Shown: piece after piece, positions 1 through 8,739 of the stretch
How positions within the stretch are numbered: position 1 is the first letter of the stretch
Layout of the letters: each line of letters opens with the position of its first letter
NCBI RefSeq assembly: GCF_900104535.1
Contig: NZ_LT629710.1
Location: 496,001-560,000 of the forward strand
DNA: 64,000 nt
Source of the DNA: Nakamurella panacisegetis
GTDB taxonomy: Bacteria; Actinomycetota; Actinomycetes; Mycobacteriales; Nakamurellaceae
Direction of reading: 5' to 3'
Position numbers and translations under genes: made by a program
The notes under the pieces: generated by a model
The model's input: the letters and a program-made list of their open reading frames with translations, nothing else
The model's database searches: none
What the model was told of the DNA's origin: nothing

Positions 1-440
1 ATCAGGTCGTCGTCGCCACGCCGGCCTTCTTCGCCAGCCGGGCGGTCGACACCGTCACCCCCGGCGCCGTGGTGCTCGCACTGCCGCAGTCGTCCTCGGC
101 GAACGGCGCCGCCGCGGTGATGAAGTGGCAGATCGACGCCGATCTGCGGTTCTCCATCATCGGCGGCTACAGCTTCTTCAGCCGGGATGGGACACCGCAC
201 TACGACGCGCAGGTACCGGCCTACGCCACCACGCTGGAGGCAGTCGGGAACTCCGGGGTGGCGCCGACGCCGGCGGACATCGCCGCCGCCCGTCAGAGCC
301 TGCTGGACGGCGTCGGCGACTACGTCATCGTCACCGATCAGGTCAGCCACCAAGAGTCGGTGCTGGCCGTGTTGCCGGAGATCGCCGGGTGTACCCCGGA
401 GCGGGTCAGCGATGTCTTCCTCTGCCGGGTCGTGCGATGA
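1..440 (+). CDS. C-terminal fragment of a probable multi-pass membrane glycosyltransferase-like protein
   Basis: The reading frame is open from base 3 to the stop at 438-440, so the gene starts upstream of the window. The visible ~145 residues are soluble and contain 'PGAVVLALPQ' and a 'MKWQIDADLRFSIIGGY' stretch. From family knowledge, this pattern is seen in the periplasmic C-terminal tails of GT-C/YfhO-like membrane glycosyltransferases, where 'lP...amlWQa..gmrFr..GGY' recurs. No transmembrane segment is visible in the fragment. The P450 gene starts inside its stop codon (ATGA overlap), so the two are probably co-transcribed. The function is inferred only; the catalytic part lies outside the window. 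Confidence 0.6.
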   Translation, partial: QVVVATPAFFASRAVDTVTPGAVVLALPQSSSANGAAAVMKWQIDADLRFSIIGGYSFFSRDGTPHYDAQVPAYATTLEAVGNSGVAPTPADIAAARQSLLDGVGDYVIVTDQVSHQESVLAVLPEIAGCTPERVSDVFLCRVVR

Positions 441-1579
441 CGGCTCCCACCGTCGAGCAGTTGACGACCGATCCGCATCCGGCCCTGGCCACGCTCCGCC
501 GCGACGGCCCGATCGCCTGGGTGGAGTCGATCGGTGGCTGGATGGTCGTGGGTCACGGCCTGGCCACGGCCGTGATGCGTGACCCGGAGCGGTTCACCGT
601 CGACGATCCGCGATTCACCACCAGCCGGGTCGTGGGCGCGAGCATGTTGTCGACCGACGGCGCCGATCACACCCGCCACCGGCAGCCGTTCGTGTCCCCG
701 TTCTCGCCCCGGGCGTCCCGAGCCCACTTCGCCGAGTTCGTGGCGCGGGAATCGGCGCGATTGGTCGGCGGGCTGGCCGGCACCGGTACCGCCGAACTGC
801 GCACCGAACTGGCCGCCCCCCTGGCTACGGCCTGCATGCAGATGGCACTCGGGCTCGAACAGATCCCGGTCACCGAACTGCTCTCCTGGTACGGCGACAT
901 CGTGTCGGCCGTCGCCGACATCACCGCCGGGGCGCCGCTCCCCGACTCCGGACGGACGGCCTACGCATCGTTGAGCGGCGCCGTACTGGAGGCCACGCGG
1001 ACCGGACACGGGTTCCTCCGTGAGGTGGCCGACGCGGCCGGCGCCTTGACCACGGCGGAGATGCTCGCCAACACCGCGGTGCTGCTCTTCGGAGGGATCG
1101 AGACCACCGAGGGCATGATCGCGAATCTGCTGCTGCATCTTCTCGCCGATCCGTCGCTGGTCGACCAGGTGCGCTCCGAACCCGGCCTGCTGGACGCAGC
1201 GATCGAGGAGTCGTTGCGGCTGGAGCCGGCCGCCGCTGTGGTGGATCGTTATGCCACGGAGGATGTCCGGATCGACGACGTGGTGATTCGCCGGGGTGAT
1301 CTGGTGGTGGTGTCACTGGCCGGGGCCAATCGCGACCCGGCCGTCTTCCCCGAGCCGGACCGGTTCGATCCGCGTCGGGACAACCTGCGACGCCAGCTGG
1401 CGTTCGCCCAGGGTCCGCACGTCTGCATCGGTCTGCACGTCGCCCGGCTGCAGGCCCGCAGCGCCGCCACCGCGGTCCTCGGCCTGCCGAAGGTTCGTCT
1501 CGACCGCTCCGGCACCTGCGCCCCGACCGGCCTGGTCTTCCGCAAGCCGGCTTCCGTCCGCGCCCGGTGGGACACCTGA
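437..1579 (+). CDS. Cytochrome P450
   Basis: A 380-residue soluble heme monooxygenase, within the usual range for bacterial P450s. The I-helix oxygen-binding motif is at about residues 217-223 (FGGIETT), the ExxR motif at 257-260 (ESLR), and the heme loop at 322-331 (FAQGPHVCIG) with Cys329 as the predicted iron ligand. The ATG overlaps the stop of the preceding membrane-protein gene by 4 nt. No ferredoxin or ferredoxin reductase gene is adjacent, so electrons must come from elsewhere. The substrate cannot be predicted. A WYL-type regulator follows 55 nt downstream on the same strand and may control it. Confidence 0.93.
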   Translation: MTAPTVEQLTTDPHPALATLRRDGPIAWVESIGGWMVVGHGLATAVMRDPERFTVDDPRFTTSRVVGASMLSTDGADHTRHRQPFVSPFSPRASRAHFAEFVARESARLVGGLAGTGTAELRTELAAPLATACMQMALGLEQIPVTELLSWYGDIVSAVADITAGAPLPDSGRTAYASLSGAVLEATRTGHGFLREVADAAGALTTAEMLANTAVLLFGGIETTEGMIANLLLHLLADPSLVDQVRSEPGLLDAAIEESLRLEPAAAVVDRYATEDVRIDDVVIRRGDLVVVSLAGANRDPAVFPEPDRFDPRRDNLRRQLAFAQGPHVCIGLHVARLQARSAATAVLGLPKVRLDRSGTCAPTGLVFRKPASVRARWDT

Positions 1580-1634
1580 CCGACGCGTTACGGTGCTCCT
1601 GCGGACGTTGCCCTTCCGGATCGAGGAGGATGCC

Positions 1635-2627
1635 GTGGTCGACACCAGCCCCACCTCCCGCGCGCTGCTCACGCTGGAGATCATCCAGAGCAATCCGGGT
1701 ATCACCGCCGACCGGCTCTCGGACCGACTCGGCATTTCCGAACGCGCGGCCCGCCGTTACGTGGCCATTCTGCGGGAGTCCGAGATCCCCATCGAATCGG
1801 TGCGCGGCCCGTACGGCGGGTACCGCGTCGGTCGCGGAATTCGCCTGCCGCCGTTGGTGTTCAGCTCGACCGAGGCACTGGGCCTGGTGATGGCTGTGCT
1901 CGACGGCAGTCACGCCGCCGGCGACCCGGAGGATCCGGTCGGCCGGGCCCTGGCCAAGATCGTCCGGGCGCTGCCCGAACCCGCGGCCGCCACGGCCGAG
2001 GTGGTGCGGCGGACCACCGCGTCCGCCCCCGACCGGGGCGCCGCCCGGCCCGACCCGGGCATCACCAGCGAACTGGTCCAGGCCTGCGCGCAGCACCGAC
2101 GGACCCGGTTGTCGTATCGGTCCGAAGGCGGGACGCAGTGGGAGGCCGAGGTCGATCCGTGGGCCGTCGTCGTCCGGCACGGACGCTGGTACCTGCTGTG
2201 CCGGCTGACACCGCCGCGCGATGTGGTGCGGGCGTTCCGGATCGATCGGGTCGGGCGGGTCGCGCTGTTGGAGGAGACCTTCACTCCACCAACCGATCTG
2301 GATGCGGTGGGGATGCTCGAGGATCATCTGGCGTCCGGTTGGGAGTACGCGGCCGAGGTCGAGATCGACGCGCCGCTGACCGCGGTCGGGCGGTGCGTGC
2401 CGCGGGCTCTGGGGCGGCTGGAGGCGATCGACGCCCGGCGGACCCGATTGACCGGCAGTACCGGCAATCCCTATTGGTACGCCGAACAACTGACCGTCAT
2501 CCCGGCGGCGTTCCGGGTGATCGGCGGCCCCGAACTGCGCTCCACCGTTCATGCCCTGGGCGAGCGGCTGCTGGCCGCGGCTCGGCCGCTCGACGGCTCA
2601 GCGCAGAAAGGTGCGCCGGGCGTTTGA
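1635..2627 (+). CDS. WYL-domain transcriptional regulator with N-terminal helix-turn-helix
   Basis: 330 residues. The first ~60 form a DeoR/HTH_11-type winged helix ('ITADRLSDRLGISERAARRY'), followed by a WYL domain in which the name-giving residues are visible ('GRWYLLC', near residue 175), and a C-terminal WCX-like extension. Family members bind DNA and sense small ligands or nucleic acid ends. I chose the GTG at 1635 because AGGAGG (1624-1629) sits 5 nt upstream; longer starts would run into the P450 gene. It follows the P450 on the same strand, so P450 control is plausible but unproven. Its stop directly abuts the stop of ychF on the other strand, with no space for a terminator between them. 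Confidence 0.9.
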   Translation: MVDTSPTSRALLTLEIIQSNPGITADRLSDRLGISERAARRYVAILRESEIPIESVRGPYGGYRVGRGIRLPPLVFSSTEALGLVMAVLDGSHAAGDPEDPVGRALAKIVRALPEPAAATAEVVRRTTASAPDRGAARPDPGITSELVQACAQHRRTRLSYRSEGGTQWEAEVDPWAVVVRHGRWYLLCRLTPPRDVVRAFRIDRVGRVALLEETFTPPTDLDAVGMLEDHLASGWEYAAEVEIDAPLTAVGRCVPRALGRLEAIDARRTRLTGSTGNPYWYAEQLTVIPAAFRVIGGPELRSTVHALGERLLAAARPLDGSAQKGAPGV

Positions 2628-3707
2628 TCAGACGTTGAAGCGGAACTCCACCACGTCGCCGTCGACCATGACGTAGTCCTTGCCCTCGATCCGGACCCGG
2701 CCCGCCGCTTTGGCCGCGGCCATGGACCCGGCAGCAATCAGATCGGCGAAGGACACGACCTCGGCCTTGATGAAGCCACGTTCGAAATCGGAGTGGATGA
2801 CCCCGGCCGCCTGTGGCGCGGTCGCACCCTGCTTGATCGTCCAGGCCCGCGACTCCTTGGGGCCGGCCGTCAGGTACGTCTGCAGGCCCAGGGTGTGGAA
2901 GCCGGCGCGAGCCAGGGCGTGCAGACCCGGCTCATCCTGCCCGACCGATTCCAACAACTCGAGCGCGGACTCCTCGTCCAGTTCGAGCAGTTCGGACTCG
3001 ACCTTGGCGTCCAGGAACACCGAGTCGGCCGGGGCCACCGCGGCGGCCAGCTCGGCCCGCTTCTCCGGGTCGGTGAGGATGCCCTCGTCGGAGTTGAAGA
3101 CGTACAGGAACGGCTTGGCGGTGAGCAGCGTGAGCTCGCGGATGAGCCCGAGGTCGATCTTGTCGCGGGCCGAGAAGAGGGTGCGGCCGGAGTCCAGCAC
3201 CGCGGCGGCAGCCTGGGCGGCCTCCAGCACCGGCTTGCGGTCCTTGGCCGTGCGGGCTTCCTTCTCCAGGCGCGGCAACGCCTTCTCGATGGTTTGCATG
3301 TCGGCCAGGATCAGCTCGGTGTTGACCGTCTCGACGTCGGCCAGCGGGTCGACCTTGCCGTCGACATGGATGACGTCGCCGTCGTCGAACACCCGAACCA
3401 CCTGGCAGATCGCATCTGCCTCGCGGATGGTGGCCAGGAACTTGTTGCCCAGGCCGGCACCCTCGCTGGCCCCCTTGACGATCCCGGCGATGTCCACGAA
3501 CGAGACGGTGGCCGGCACGGTCCGGACGGAGGAGAACACCTTCGCCAGTTGATCAAGCCGCGGGTCGGGCAGCGGCACGATGCCGATGTTGGGCTCGATG
3601 GTGGCGAACGGATAGTTCGCGGCCAGCACGTCGGAACGGGTCAGGGCGTTGAACAAGGTGGACTTGCCGACGTTGGGCAGGCCGACGATGCCGAGGGTGA
3701 GACTCAC
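2628..3707 (-). CDS. ychF: Redox-regulated ATPase/GTPase YchF (OLA1 family)
   Basis: 359 residues, the standard YchF length. The Walker A motif is GLPNVGKST near the N-terminus, switch II is 'VDIAGIVKGASEGAGLG', and 'NSDEG' stands where the family carries its NxxE adenine-specificity motif. The C-terminus is the TGS-domain ending '...DGDVVEFRFNV'. YchF binds ribosomes and prefers ATP over GTP in studied members. It starts with GTG, 11 nt after the stop of the upstream methyltransferase gene, suggesting a two-gene transcript. M. tuberculosis Rv1112 is the counterpart. Confidence 0.96.
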   Translation of the reverse strand: MSLTLGIVGLPNVGKSTLFNALTRSDVLAANYPFATIEPNIGIVPLPDPRLDQLAKVFSSVRTVPATVSFVDIAGIVKGASEGAGLGNKFLATIREADAICQVVRVFDDGDVIHVDGKVDPLADVETVNTELILADMQTIEKALPRLEKEARTAKDRKPVLEAAQAAAAVLDSGRTLFSARDKIDLGLIRELTLLTAKPFLYVFNSDEGILTDPEKRAELAAAVAPADSVFLDAKVESELLELDEESALELLESVGQDEPGLHALARAGFHTLGLQTYLTAGPKESRAWTIKQGATAPQAAGVIHSDFERGFIKAEVVSFADLIAAGSMAAAKAAGRVRIEGKDYVMVDGDVVEFRFNV

Positions 3708-3718
3708 GAGAGGTCAGT

Positions 3719-4450
3719 CTACGGGGACGGCGGCGGCGCTCCGGCGCCTTGCGCCCAGGCCGACGCGGGCGCCCAGTTGGCGTCGCGGCCCGCAGCCGCG
3801 GACGCTCCCGGCGCGCGCAGCACGATGACCGCCCAGCCGGAACCATCGTCGAGCGGGTCCATCTGCCAGGTGGAGAACCGCAGCTCGACGCTCAAACCGA
3901 TCGCGGCCGCATCGGCGCGGAAGTCGGACGGACGGTAGTCCCGATCGGTGGCGAATCCGGCGACCAACCGGCCGGCCGGTTTCAGAATCGTGGCCAGACC
4001 GGCCAGCACCCGTCGCTGGCTGCCCGGGGCCATGTAGACCATCACGTTGCCCGGCAGCACGATGACGTCGAACTGCGTCGGTGCGCCGACCGCCGCGAGC
4101 TGATCGGGCCGCAGTTGGTACAGGTCGCAGGCCAGGTAGGGAACGCCCGGATACCGCTGCTGGGCGATGGCGATCAGACCCGCGTCCTTGTCGACGCCCA
4201 CGCTGTGGTGACCCATCCGGTGCAGCGCGTTGGCGATGCGGCCGGTGCCGCAGCCGGCGTCCAGCACGGCCGCCCCGCGCGGAAGCATCGCGTCGACGAA
4301 CCGCGCCTCGCCCTCGACGTCGCTGCCCTCGGCGAACAGCTTGTCGAAGCGCTCGGCGTAGAACGTCCAGCGCTCCCCCACCACCTGTTGTTCCCAGAGG
4401 GTGGCCGGAGCCTCGGTGTCGGTCGCGGGCGGCGGGTGTTCGTCGGGCAT
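3719..4450 (-). CDS. Class I SAM-dependent methyltransferase
   Basis: 243 residues with a Rossmann methyltransferase core. Motif I is 'VLDAGCGTGRIANAL' at about residue 59, followed by 'VGVDKDAG' (motif II acidic residue) and 'FDVIVLPGNVMVYM' (motif IV region). The frame stays open upstream to 4534, but that N-terminal part is Arg-rich and unlike the family, so the ATG at 4450 (MPDEHPPP) is preferred. The substrate is unknown. It sits directly upstream of ychF on the same strand with an 11-nt gap. The upstream side is a 442-bp divergent spacer with an inverted repeat. Confidence 0.85.
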   Translation of the reverse strand: MPDEHPPPATDTEAPATLWEQQVVGERWTFYAERFDKLFAEGSDVEGEARFVDAMLPRGAAVLDAGCGTGRIANALHRMGHHSVGVDKDAGLIAIAQQRYPGVPYLACDLYQLRPDQLAAVGAPTQFDVIVLPGNVMVYMAPGSQRRVLAGLATILKPAGRLVAGFATDRDYRPSDFRADAAAIGLSVELRFSTWQMDPLDDGSGWAVIVLRAPGASAAAGRDANWAPASAWAQGAGAPPPSP

Positions 4451-4552
4451 GGGTCCCACTCTGGCACGTCCGCCGACGTCGAGTCGTCGGTGTCGAACCC
4501 TTCCGCTCGCCGTGCCGGGCCTCGCGTGCGGCACGGATCGACTTTCCCCCTG

Positions 4553-4679
4553 GTGCGGTGTGGATCAACTTCCGGGTGCGGCGTGGATCAACTTCGCAGG
4601 CAGGGGTGAACTTGCACGTTCTGGGACTGGTGGGTCAGGAGTGAACAAGTTCATCCCCGCCTGCGATGTTGATCCACGC
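4553..4679. repeat. GTGGATCAAC repeat cluster with a 34-bp imperfect inverted repeat
   Basis: The spacer between the divergent methyltransferase and ada-alkA genes (4451-4892) holds a structured repeat. Arms 4581-4614 and 4646-4679 are inverted copies with only 3 mismatches in 34, separated by a 31-nt loop. The first 20 nt of the left arm region (4576-4595) is also a direct copy, 19/20, of 4553-4572, and a weaker copy starts near 4531. The arms carry GTGGATCAAC outermost and GAACTTG innermost. Because the flanking genes diverge, it is not an ordinary terminator. It could be a palindromic intergenic repeat of a multicopy family or an operator array. The remainder of the spacer shows nothing recognisable except the putative -10 of ada-alkA. 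Confidence 0.8.
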
Positions 4680-4879
4680 CCGAATGAGCCGGAACCCGTT
4701 GAAATGAGGGGCATTTCGGCGTCGTCAGCGCGATCGTGCGCCGATTGTCGGTGCCCCGTCCTAGCTTCCTGGCCATGCCGAACTCGCCGACCGCCAGTGC
4801 GAACACCAGACGCCATGACGTTCGCGGACCGCGCTGGTGCGGTGTCCGAAAACCGCCAGCCGAGTGTCCTCGACGCGGG

Positions 4880-4885
4880 CATAGT
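4880..4885 (+). promoter_or_regulatory. -10-like hexamer CATAGT for a leaderless ada-alkA transcript
   Basis: CATAGT lies exactly 7 nt upstream of the GTG at 4893, the spacing seen at several other start codons in this window. It matches four of six positions of TATAAT. No Shine-Dalgarno sequence precedes this GTG or the alternative ATG at 4815. Confidence 0.45.
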
Positions 4886-4892
4886 GGTCGGT

Positions 4893-6407
4893 GTGATCAA
4901 CGATCTGGACGCCGCCTACCGGGCCGTGCAAACCCGCGATGCCCGGTTCGACGGGCAGTTCTTCACCGCCGTGACGACGACCGGCATCTACTGCCGTCCG
5001 GCCTGCCCGGCCCGAACCCCGCTGCGGCGCAATGTCGAGTTCTACCCCACCTCCGCCGCGGCCCAGGCGGCCGGATTCCGCGCCTGCCGCCGCTGTCTGC
5101 CCGACGCCACACCGGGCTCGCCGGAATGGAATCTCCGAGCGGACACCGTCGGTGCGGCGATGCGGTTGATCGGGGACGGTCTGGTCGACCGGGAAGGCGT
5201 GCCGGGTCTGGCCTCCCGCCTGGGTTACACCCCTCGTCACCTCGGGCGGATGCTGACCGCCGAGGTCGGGGCCGGTCCGCTGGCGTTGGCCCGTGCCCGC
5301 CGGGCCCACACGGCACGGGTGCTGCTGACCACATCCGACCTGCCCATCGGCGACATCGCCTTCGCGGCCGGCTTTTCCAGCATCCGGCAGTTCAACGACA
5401 CCATCCAGCAGATCTACGCCACCGATCCCAGCGCCCTGCGGTCGCACCACTCCGGACGCAGCGTCGCCCCCGGGGCATTGACTCTGCGGCTAGCCGTCCG
5501 CGAGCCTTTCGCCGGCGATGCCCTGCTGGACTTCCTGGCCTCCCGGGCGATTGCGGGAGTCGAATACGTCGACGGGCGACGGTATGCCCGCACGCTGGCC
5601 CTGCCGGCCGGAGTTGGAACCGTGGTGCTGGACTTCCCTGGACCGGGGGCGGCGGCCGTAGTGACGGCGACCCTCCGGCTGGAGCACCTGTCCGATCTGG
5701 TGCCCGCGGTCGACCGCTGCCGCCGACTGCTCGACGCCGATGCCGATCCGATCCGGGTGGACGAACAACTGGCCGCGGACCCGCACCTGGCCGACTCGGT
5801 GCTGGCCTGTCCCGGGCTGCGCGTTCCGGGCGCGGTCGACGGGCCGGAGATTCTCCTGCGGGCCATGTTCGGCCAGCAGGTGTCGGTGGCGGCCGCCCGC
5901 ACCACACTGGGTCGACTGACCGCCGACGTCGGTCGGCCGCTGGACCTGGCCGCGTTCGGGCCGGAACCCGACCCGCGCCTGACCCATCTGTTCCCGAACC
6001 CGGCCGATCTGGCCGAGCTGGATCCCGCCCGCATTCCCGGGCCCCGCCGCCGCGCGGCGGCCGTCGTCGCGGCCAGCACGTCGATCGCGACCGGCGCACT
6101 GCGCATCGACGCCGGCCGACGCAGCACCGACCTGGCGGCCGAACTGGTCGCCCTTCCCGGGATCGGGCCGTGGACCGCGCAGTACGTCAGTCTGCGGGTC
6201 CTCGGCGATCCGGACGTGCTGATGACGGGCGATCTGGTGCTGCGCCAAGGCGCCGGCCAGGCCGGGCTCCCGACAGGCCCGACCGCACTTGAGGAATACG
6301 CACGGATCTGGAGTCCCTTCCGGTCCTACGCCGGTCTGCACCTGTGGCGCATCGCCGGCACCCGAACATCGAATCCCATGGCTCTCCCGACGAAAGGTCC
6401 GGCATGA
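4893..6407 (+). CDS. alkA: Fused Ada-type methylphosphotriester sensor/AraC activator and AlkA DNA-3-methyladenine glycosylase II
   Basis: 504 residues in three parts. Residues ~1-75 are the Ada Zn domain with the four cysteines C34, C38, C65 and C68 ('CRPAC', 'CRRC'), in which one Cys accepts methyl groups from DNA phosphotriesters. Residues ~85-180 are an AraC helix-turn-helix pair. Residues ~190-504 are an AlkA glycosylase with the helix-hairpin-helix 'LPGIGPWTAQYVSLR' and an Asp in 'MTGDLVLRQ' aligned with the catalytic Asp of AlkA. It should sense alkylation, activate its own operon and excise alkylated bases. GTG 4893 is chosen because a -10-like hexamer lies 7 nt upstream; ATG 4815 would add 26 residues. 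It overlaps ogt by 4 nt. Confidence 0.92.
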   Translation: MINDLDAAYRAVQTRDARFDGQFFTAVTTTGIYCRPACPARTPLRRNVEFYPTSAAAQAAGFRACRRCLPDATPGSPEWNLRADTVGAAMRLIGDGLVDREGVPGLASRLGYTPRHLGRMLTAEVGAGPLALARARRAHTARVLLTTSDLPIGDIAFAAGFSSIRQFNDTIQQIYATDPSALRSHHSGRSVAPGALTLRLAVREPFAGDALLDFLASRAIAGVEYVDGRRYARTLALPAGVGTVVLDFPGPGAAAVVTATLRLEHLSDLVPAVDRCRRLLDADADPIRVDEQLAADPHLADSVLACPGLRVPGAVDGPEILLRAMFGQQVSVAAARTTLGRLTADVGRPLDLAAFGPEPDPRLTHLFPNPADLAELDPARIPGPRRRAAAVVAASTSIATGALRIDAGRRSTDLAAELVALPGIGPWTAQYVSLRVLGDPDVLMTGDLVLRQGAGQAGLPTGPTALEEYARIWSPFRSYAGLHLWRIAGTRTSNPMALPTKGPA

Positions 6408-6913
6408 CCAACGCACTCACCTCCACCGTCAGCACACCGATCGGTCCGTTCACCGTCGTCACCACCGACGACGAGCGTCCGGCCGTCCTGGCCTCCGGCT
6501 GGACGGGCGACATCGGAGATCTGCTCCCGGTGATCTCGCCCGCCCTGCGCCCCCTGTCCACCACGCGGGCGACGTCCATCGACGGGATCACCGACGCCGT
6601 CGTCCGGTACCACGAGGGTGACCTGACCGCAATCGATGATGTTGCCGTACAACAGAATTCGGGACCGTTCCTGACCCACGCGTGGGCCGTCCTACGTCAT
6701 GTGAAGCCGGGCCGTCCGGTCACCTACACCGCGTTCGCCGAACTGTGCGGTCGACCGACCGCCATCCGCGGCGCCGCGGCGGCCTGCGCCCGCAACGCGA
6801 CCGCGTTGTTCGTACCCTGCCATCGCGTTCTCGGCTCGGACGGCACGCTCCGCGGATTCCGCTGGGGGCTGCCGGCCAAGCAGTGGCTGCTCGACCACGA
6901 GCGAGAGGAGTGA
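6404..6913 (+). CDS. ogt: Methylated-DNA--[protein]-cysteine S-methyltransferase
   Basis: 169 residues. The active-site motif PCHRV is present with Cys139 as methyl acceptor, followed by the conserved 'GSDGTLRGFRWGL' segment. It directly reverses O6-alkylguanine by suicidal transfer. The ATG overlaps the stop of the ada-alkA gene (ATGA), so it is translationally coupled and should be induced with it. The N-terminal ~75 residues are divergent, as is common in Ogt. No terminator is evident downstream. The 174 nt to the next gene carry repeated CCGACGGATGACC and TCCGAGCA motifs of unknown meaning. Confidence 0.94.
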   Translation: MTNALTSTVSTPIGPFTVVTTDDERPAVLASGWTGDIGDLLPVISPALRPLSTTRATSIDGITDAVVRYHEGDLTAIDDVAVQQNSGPFLTHAWAVLRHVKPGRPVTYTAFAELCGRPTAIRGAAAACARNATALFVPCHRVLGSDGTLRGFRWGLPAKQWLLDHEREE

Positions 6914-7087
6914 CCGCGACGGATGACCCCGACGGATGACCCGACGGACCCGGACCTCGGAGTCAGTCCGAGCACGCAGCAATCCCAGCACCGGGCAATC
7001 CGAGCACTGCGCAGCCCGAGTGGCACGCAGTCCGAGCAGCGCGCGACCGGTGCATCGGACCGGAGCGCGGCCGGATCGGGGCCGTGG

Positions 7088-7822
7088 CTACCGCGGAACC
7101 GTACCGGCCGAACGGGCGGCGAGCACGGCCGCGTCGTACCGGTCGAGCACGCTGCGGGCCATGGCCGTCCCCAGGGGTGGGGTCACCACCACACCTCGCG
7201 GTTCCGCCACCGCCCGGACCTGGTCGAGCAGCAGACCCGGAGCCAGGAACAGCGAGACGACGCCGGGGACGGTAGTCCACGATTCGGCCAGCGCGTCCGT
7301 GGCGCGAGGGGCGGTGGTGGCGAAGACCGCCCGCACCGGACCTCGCCGGCCCGATGACCAGAGCTGCGCGAGGTCGTCGATCGCCGCGTTGGCCGCCGCG
7401 TCCGAGGTCCCCACGGCCAGCAGCAAGATCTCCTGGTCCGCCGTGATCCCGGCCTGACGGGCCTGATCCTGCAGGGCCCCCAGCACATCAGGGCCCAGGC
7501 CGATGATCTCGCTGGTGACCAGCTCGGTGCCGGTACGGGCCGAGGCGGCCACCACCGCCTGCGGCACGTCGATCCTGGCGTGGAAGGCCTGGGCGAACAG
7601 CAGCGGGACGACCACCGCCTCCGGCACGTCCAGTCGGGCCACCGCCGTGCTCAGGTCCGGCTCCGAGAGATCGAGAAACGCCGAGGCGACCGGCAAACCC
7701 GGACGCAACGCCGCGACGGCCGCCATCAGCTCGTCAATGGCGACTGCCGCCCGTGGGTCCCGGCTGCCGTGGGCCAACCCCACCAGCGGCCGGGTCCCGT
7801 CCCGCCCGGACCCCTGGGTCAT
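7088..7822 (-). CDS. CbiX/SirB-type sirohydrochlorin chelatase-like protein
   Basis: 244 residues in two CbiX-like halves. The family's metal-handling histidines are recognisable in 'LAHGSRDPRA' near the N-terminus and 'FAQAFHARIDVP' about 75 residues later. Members insert Fe2+ (siroheme) or Co2+ (cobalamin) into sirohydrochlorin. As last gene of the sulfate-assimilation operon, a role in making the siroheme needed by the sulfite reductase at the head of the same operon is the natural inference. The ATG overlaps the permease stop by 4 nt. No siroheme synthase (cysG) is in the window, so the porphyrin precursor must come from elsewhere. Confidence 0.85.
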   Translation of the reverse strand: MTQGSGRDGTRPLVGLAHGSRDPRAAVAIDELMAAVAALRPGLPVASAFLDLSEPDLSTAVARLDVPEAVVVPLLFAQAFHARIDVPQAVVAASARTGTELVTSEIIGLGPDVLGALQDQARQAGITADQEILLLAVGTSDAAANAAIDDLAQLWSSGRRGPVRAVFATTAPRATDALAESWTTVPGVVSLFLAPGLLLDQVRAVAEPRGVVVTPPLGTAMARSVLDRYDAAVLAARSAGTVPR

Positions 7823-8739
7823 CGGGCTCCGGGGGTCAGCCCGCGGGCGACCAGGATGGCGCGCTCCACCGGTCGGAAGAAGATCAACTCGACGCCGATG
7901 CCGACGAAGAAGATCAGGATGAGCGCGGTGTACATGGTCGGAGCGTCCCCCAGATCGCGACCCTGGTCCAGTAGTTGCCCCAATCCGAGGCCCAACTTGC
8001 TGGAGGTGGCGATCAGCTCGGCCGCCATCAGCGACCGCCAGGAAAAGGCCCAGCCCTGGCGCAATCCGGACAGATATCCGGGCAGCGAGGCCGGGATCAG
8101 CACGTCCTTCATCAATCCGACCGGGCCGAGCCCCAGCACCTTGCCGACCCGAGTGAGCAAGGGCGGCACCTGATCCATGCCGGAGAGGAGCCCGTTGGCG
8201 ATGGATGGCACCGCGCCGAGCAACACCACCGCGTAGATGGCGGAGTTGGTCAGGCCGAACCACAGCACGGCCATCGGTACCCAGGACACCGACGGCAATG
8301 ACTGCAGCCCGGTCAGCAGCGGCCCGACCGAGGACCGGAGCCACCGGAAGCGGAACAGCGCGACCCCGATCAGCGATCCGAGCACGATGGAGGCGGCGAA
8401 CCCGATCAGGCCCCGGCTGATGCTGGTCCAGATGACGGTGAACGCCGACCCGTCCGACACCATCGCCGCGAAGGACGTCCAGACGCTCGACGGCGACGGC
8501 AGGACGTAGTCCGGCTTCCACTTCTGCGCGTACGCGAACTGCCACAGGCCCAGCAACGCGATGAGAGCGATCAGCGGCGGGTAGGCCCCGGACAGGAATC
8601 GCTTCCATACCGGTGAGTGGGCGACGACGTGTGACTCCAGCGCATCCAGGCCCGCCCCGACCGCCGCCGTGTCCTCGCGTTCGACCGGCTCCTCGACGTC
8701 GACGGCCGCGCCGGGCTTGTTCAGATCAAGCGTGGGCAT
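7819..8739 (-). CDS. ssuC: ABC transporter permease, sulfonate/nitrate/taurine (SsuC/TauC) type
   Basis: 306 residues with about six transmembrane helices and a BPD_transp_1 core. The EAA-like coupling loop is visible in 'VGKVLGLGPVGLMKDVLIPASLPGYLSGLRQG'-like sequence around residue 200. It begins with a ~60-residue acidic soluble extension. It should form the membrane channel of the importer whose ATPase and binding protein precede it. Its ATG lies 14 nt inside the ATPase gene, indicating coupling. Sulfonate, rather than nitrate or taurine, is inferred from the location among cys genes; the substrate is not proven by sequence. Confidence 0.88.
   Translation of the reverse strand: MPTLDLNKPGAAVDVEEPVEREDTAAVGAGLDALESHVVAHSPVWKRFLSGAYPPLIALIALLGLWQFAYAQKWKPDYVLPSPSSVWTSFAAMVSDGSAFTVIWTSISRGLIGFAASIVLGSLIGVALFRFRWLRSSVGPLLTGLQSLPSVSWVPMAVLWFGLTNSAIYAVVLLGAVPSIANGLLSGMDQVPPLLTRVGKVLGLGPVGLMKDVLIPASLPGYLSGLRQGWAFSWRSLMAAELIATSSKLGLGLGQLLDQGRDLGDAPTMYTALILIFFVGIGVELIFFRPVERAILVARGLTPGAR

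Noticed and set aside
4736-6292. A 518-codon frame over ada-alkA
   Set aside because: The real frame carries intact Ada, AraC and AlkA motifs; this one is Arg/Pro-rich shadow sequence.
6914-7087. Small gene between ogt and the chelatase
   Set aside because: The spacer has repeated GACGGATGACC and TCCGAGCA motifs but no frame with a plausible start, composition or domain.
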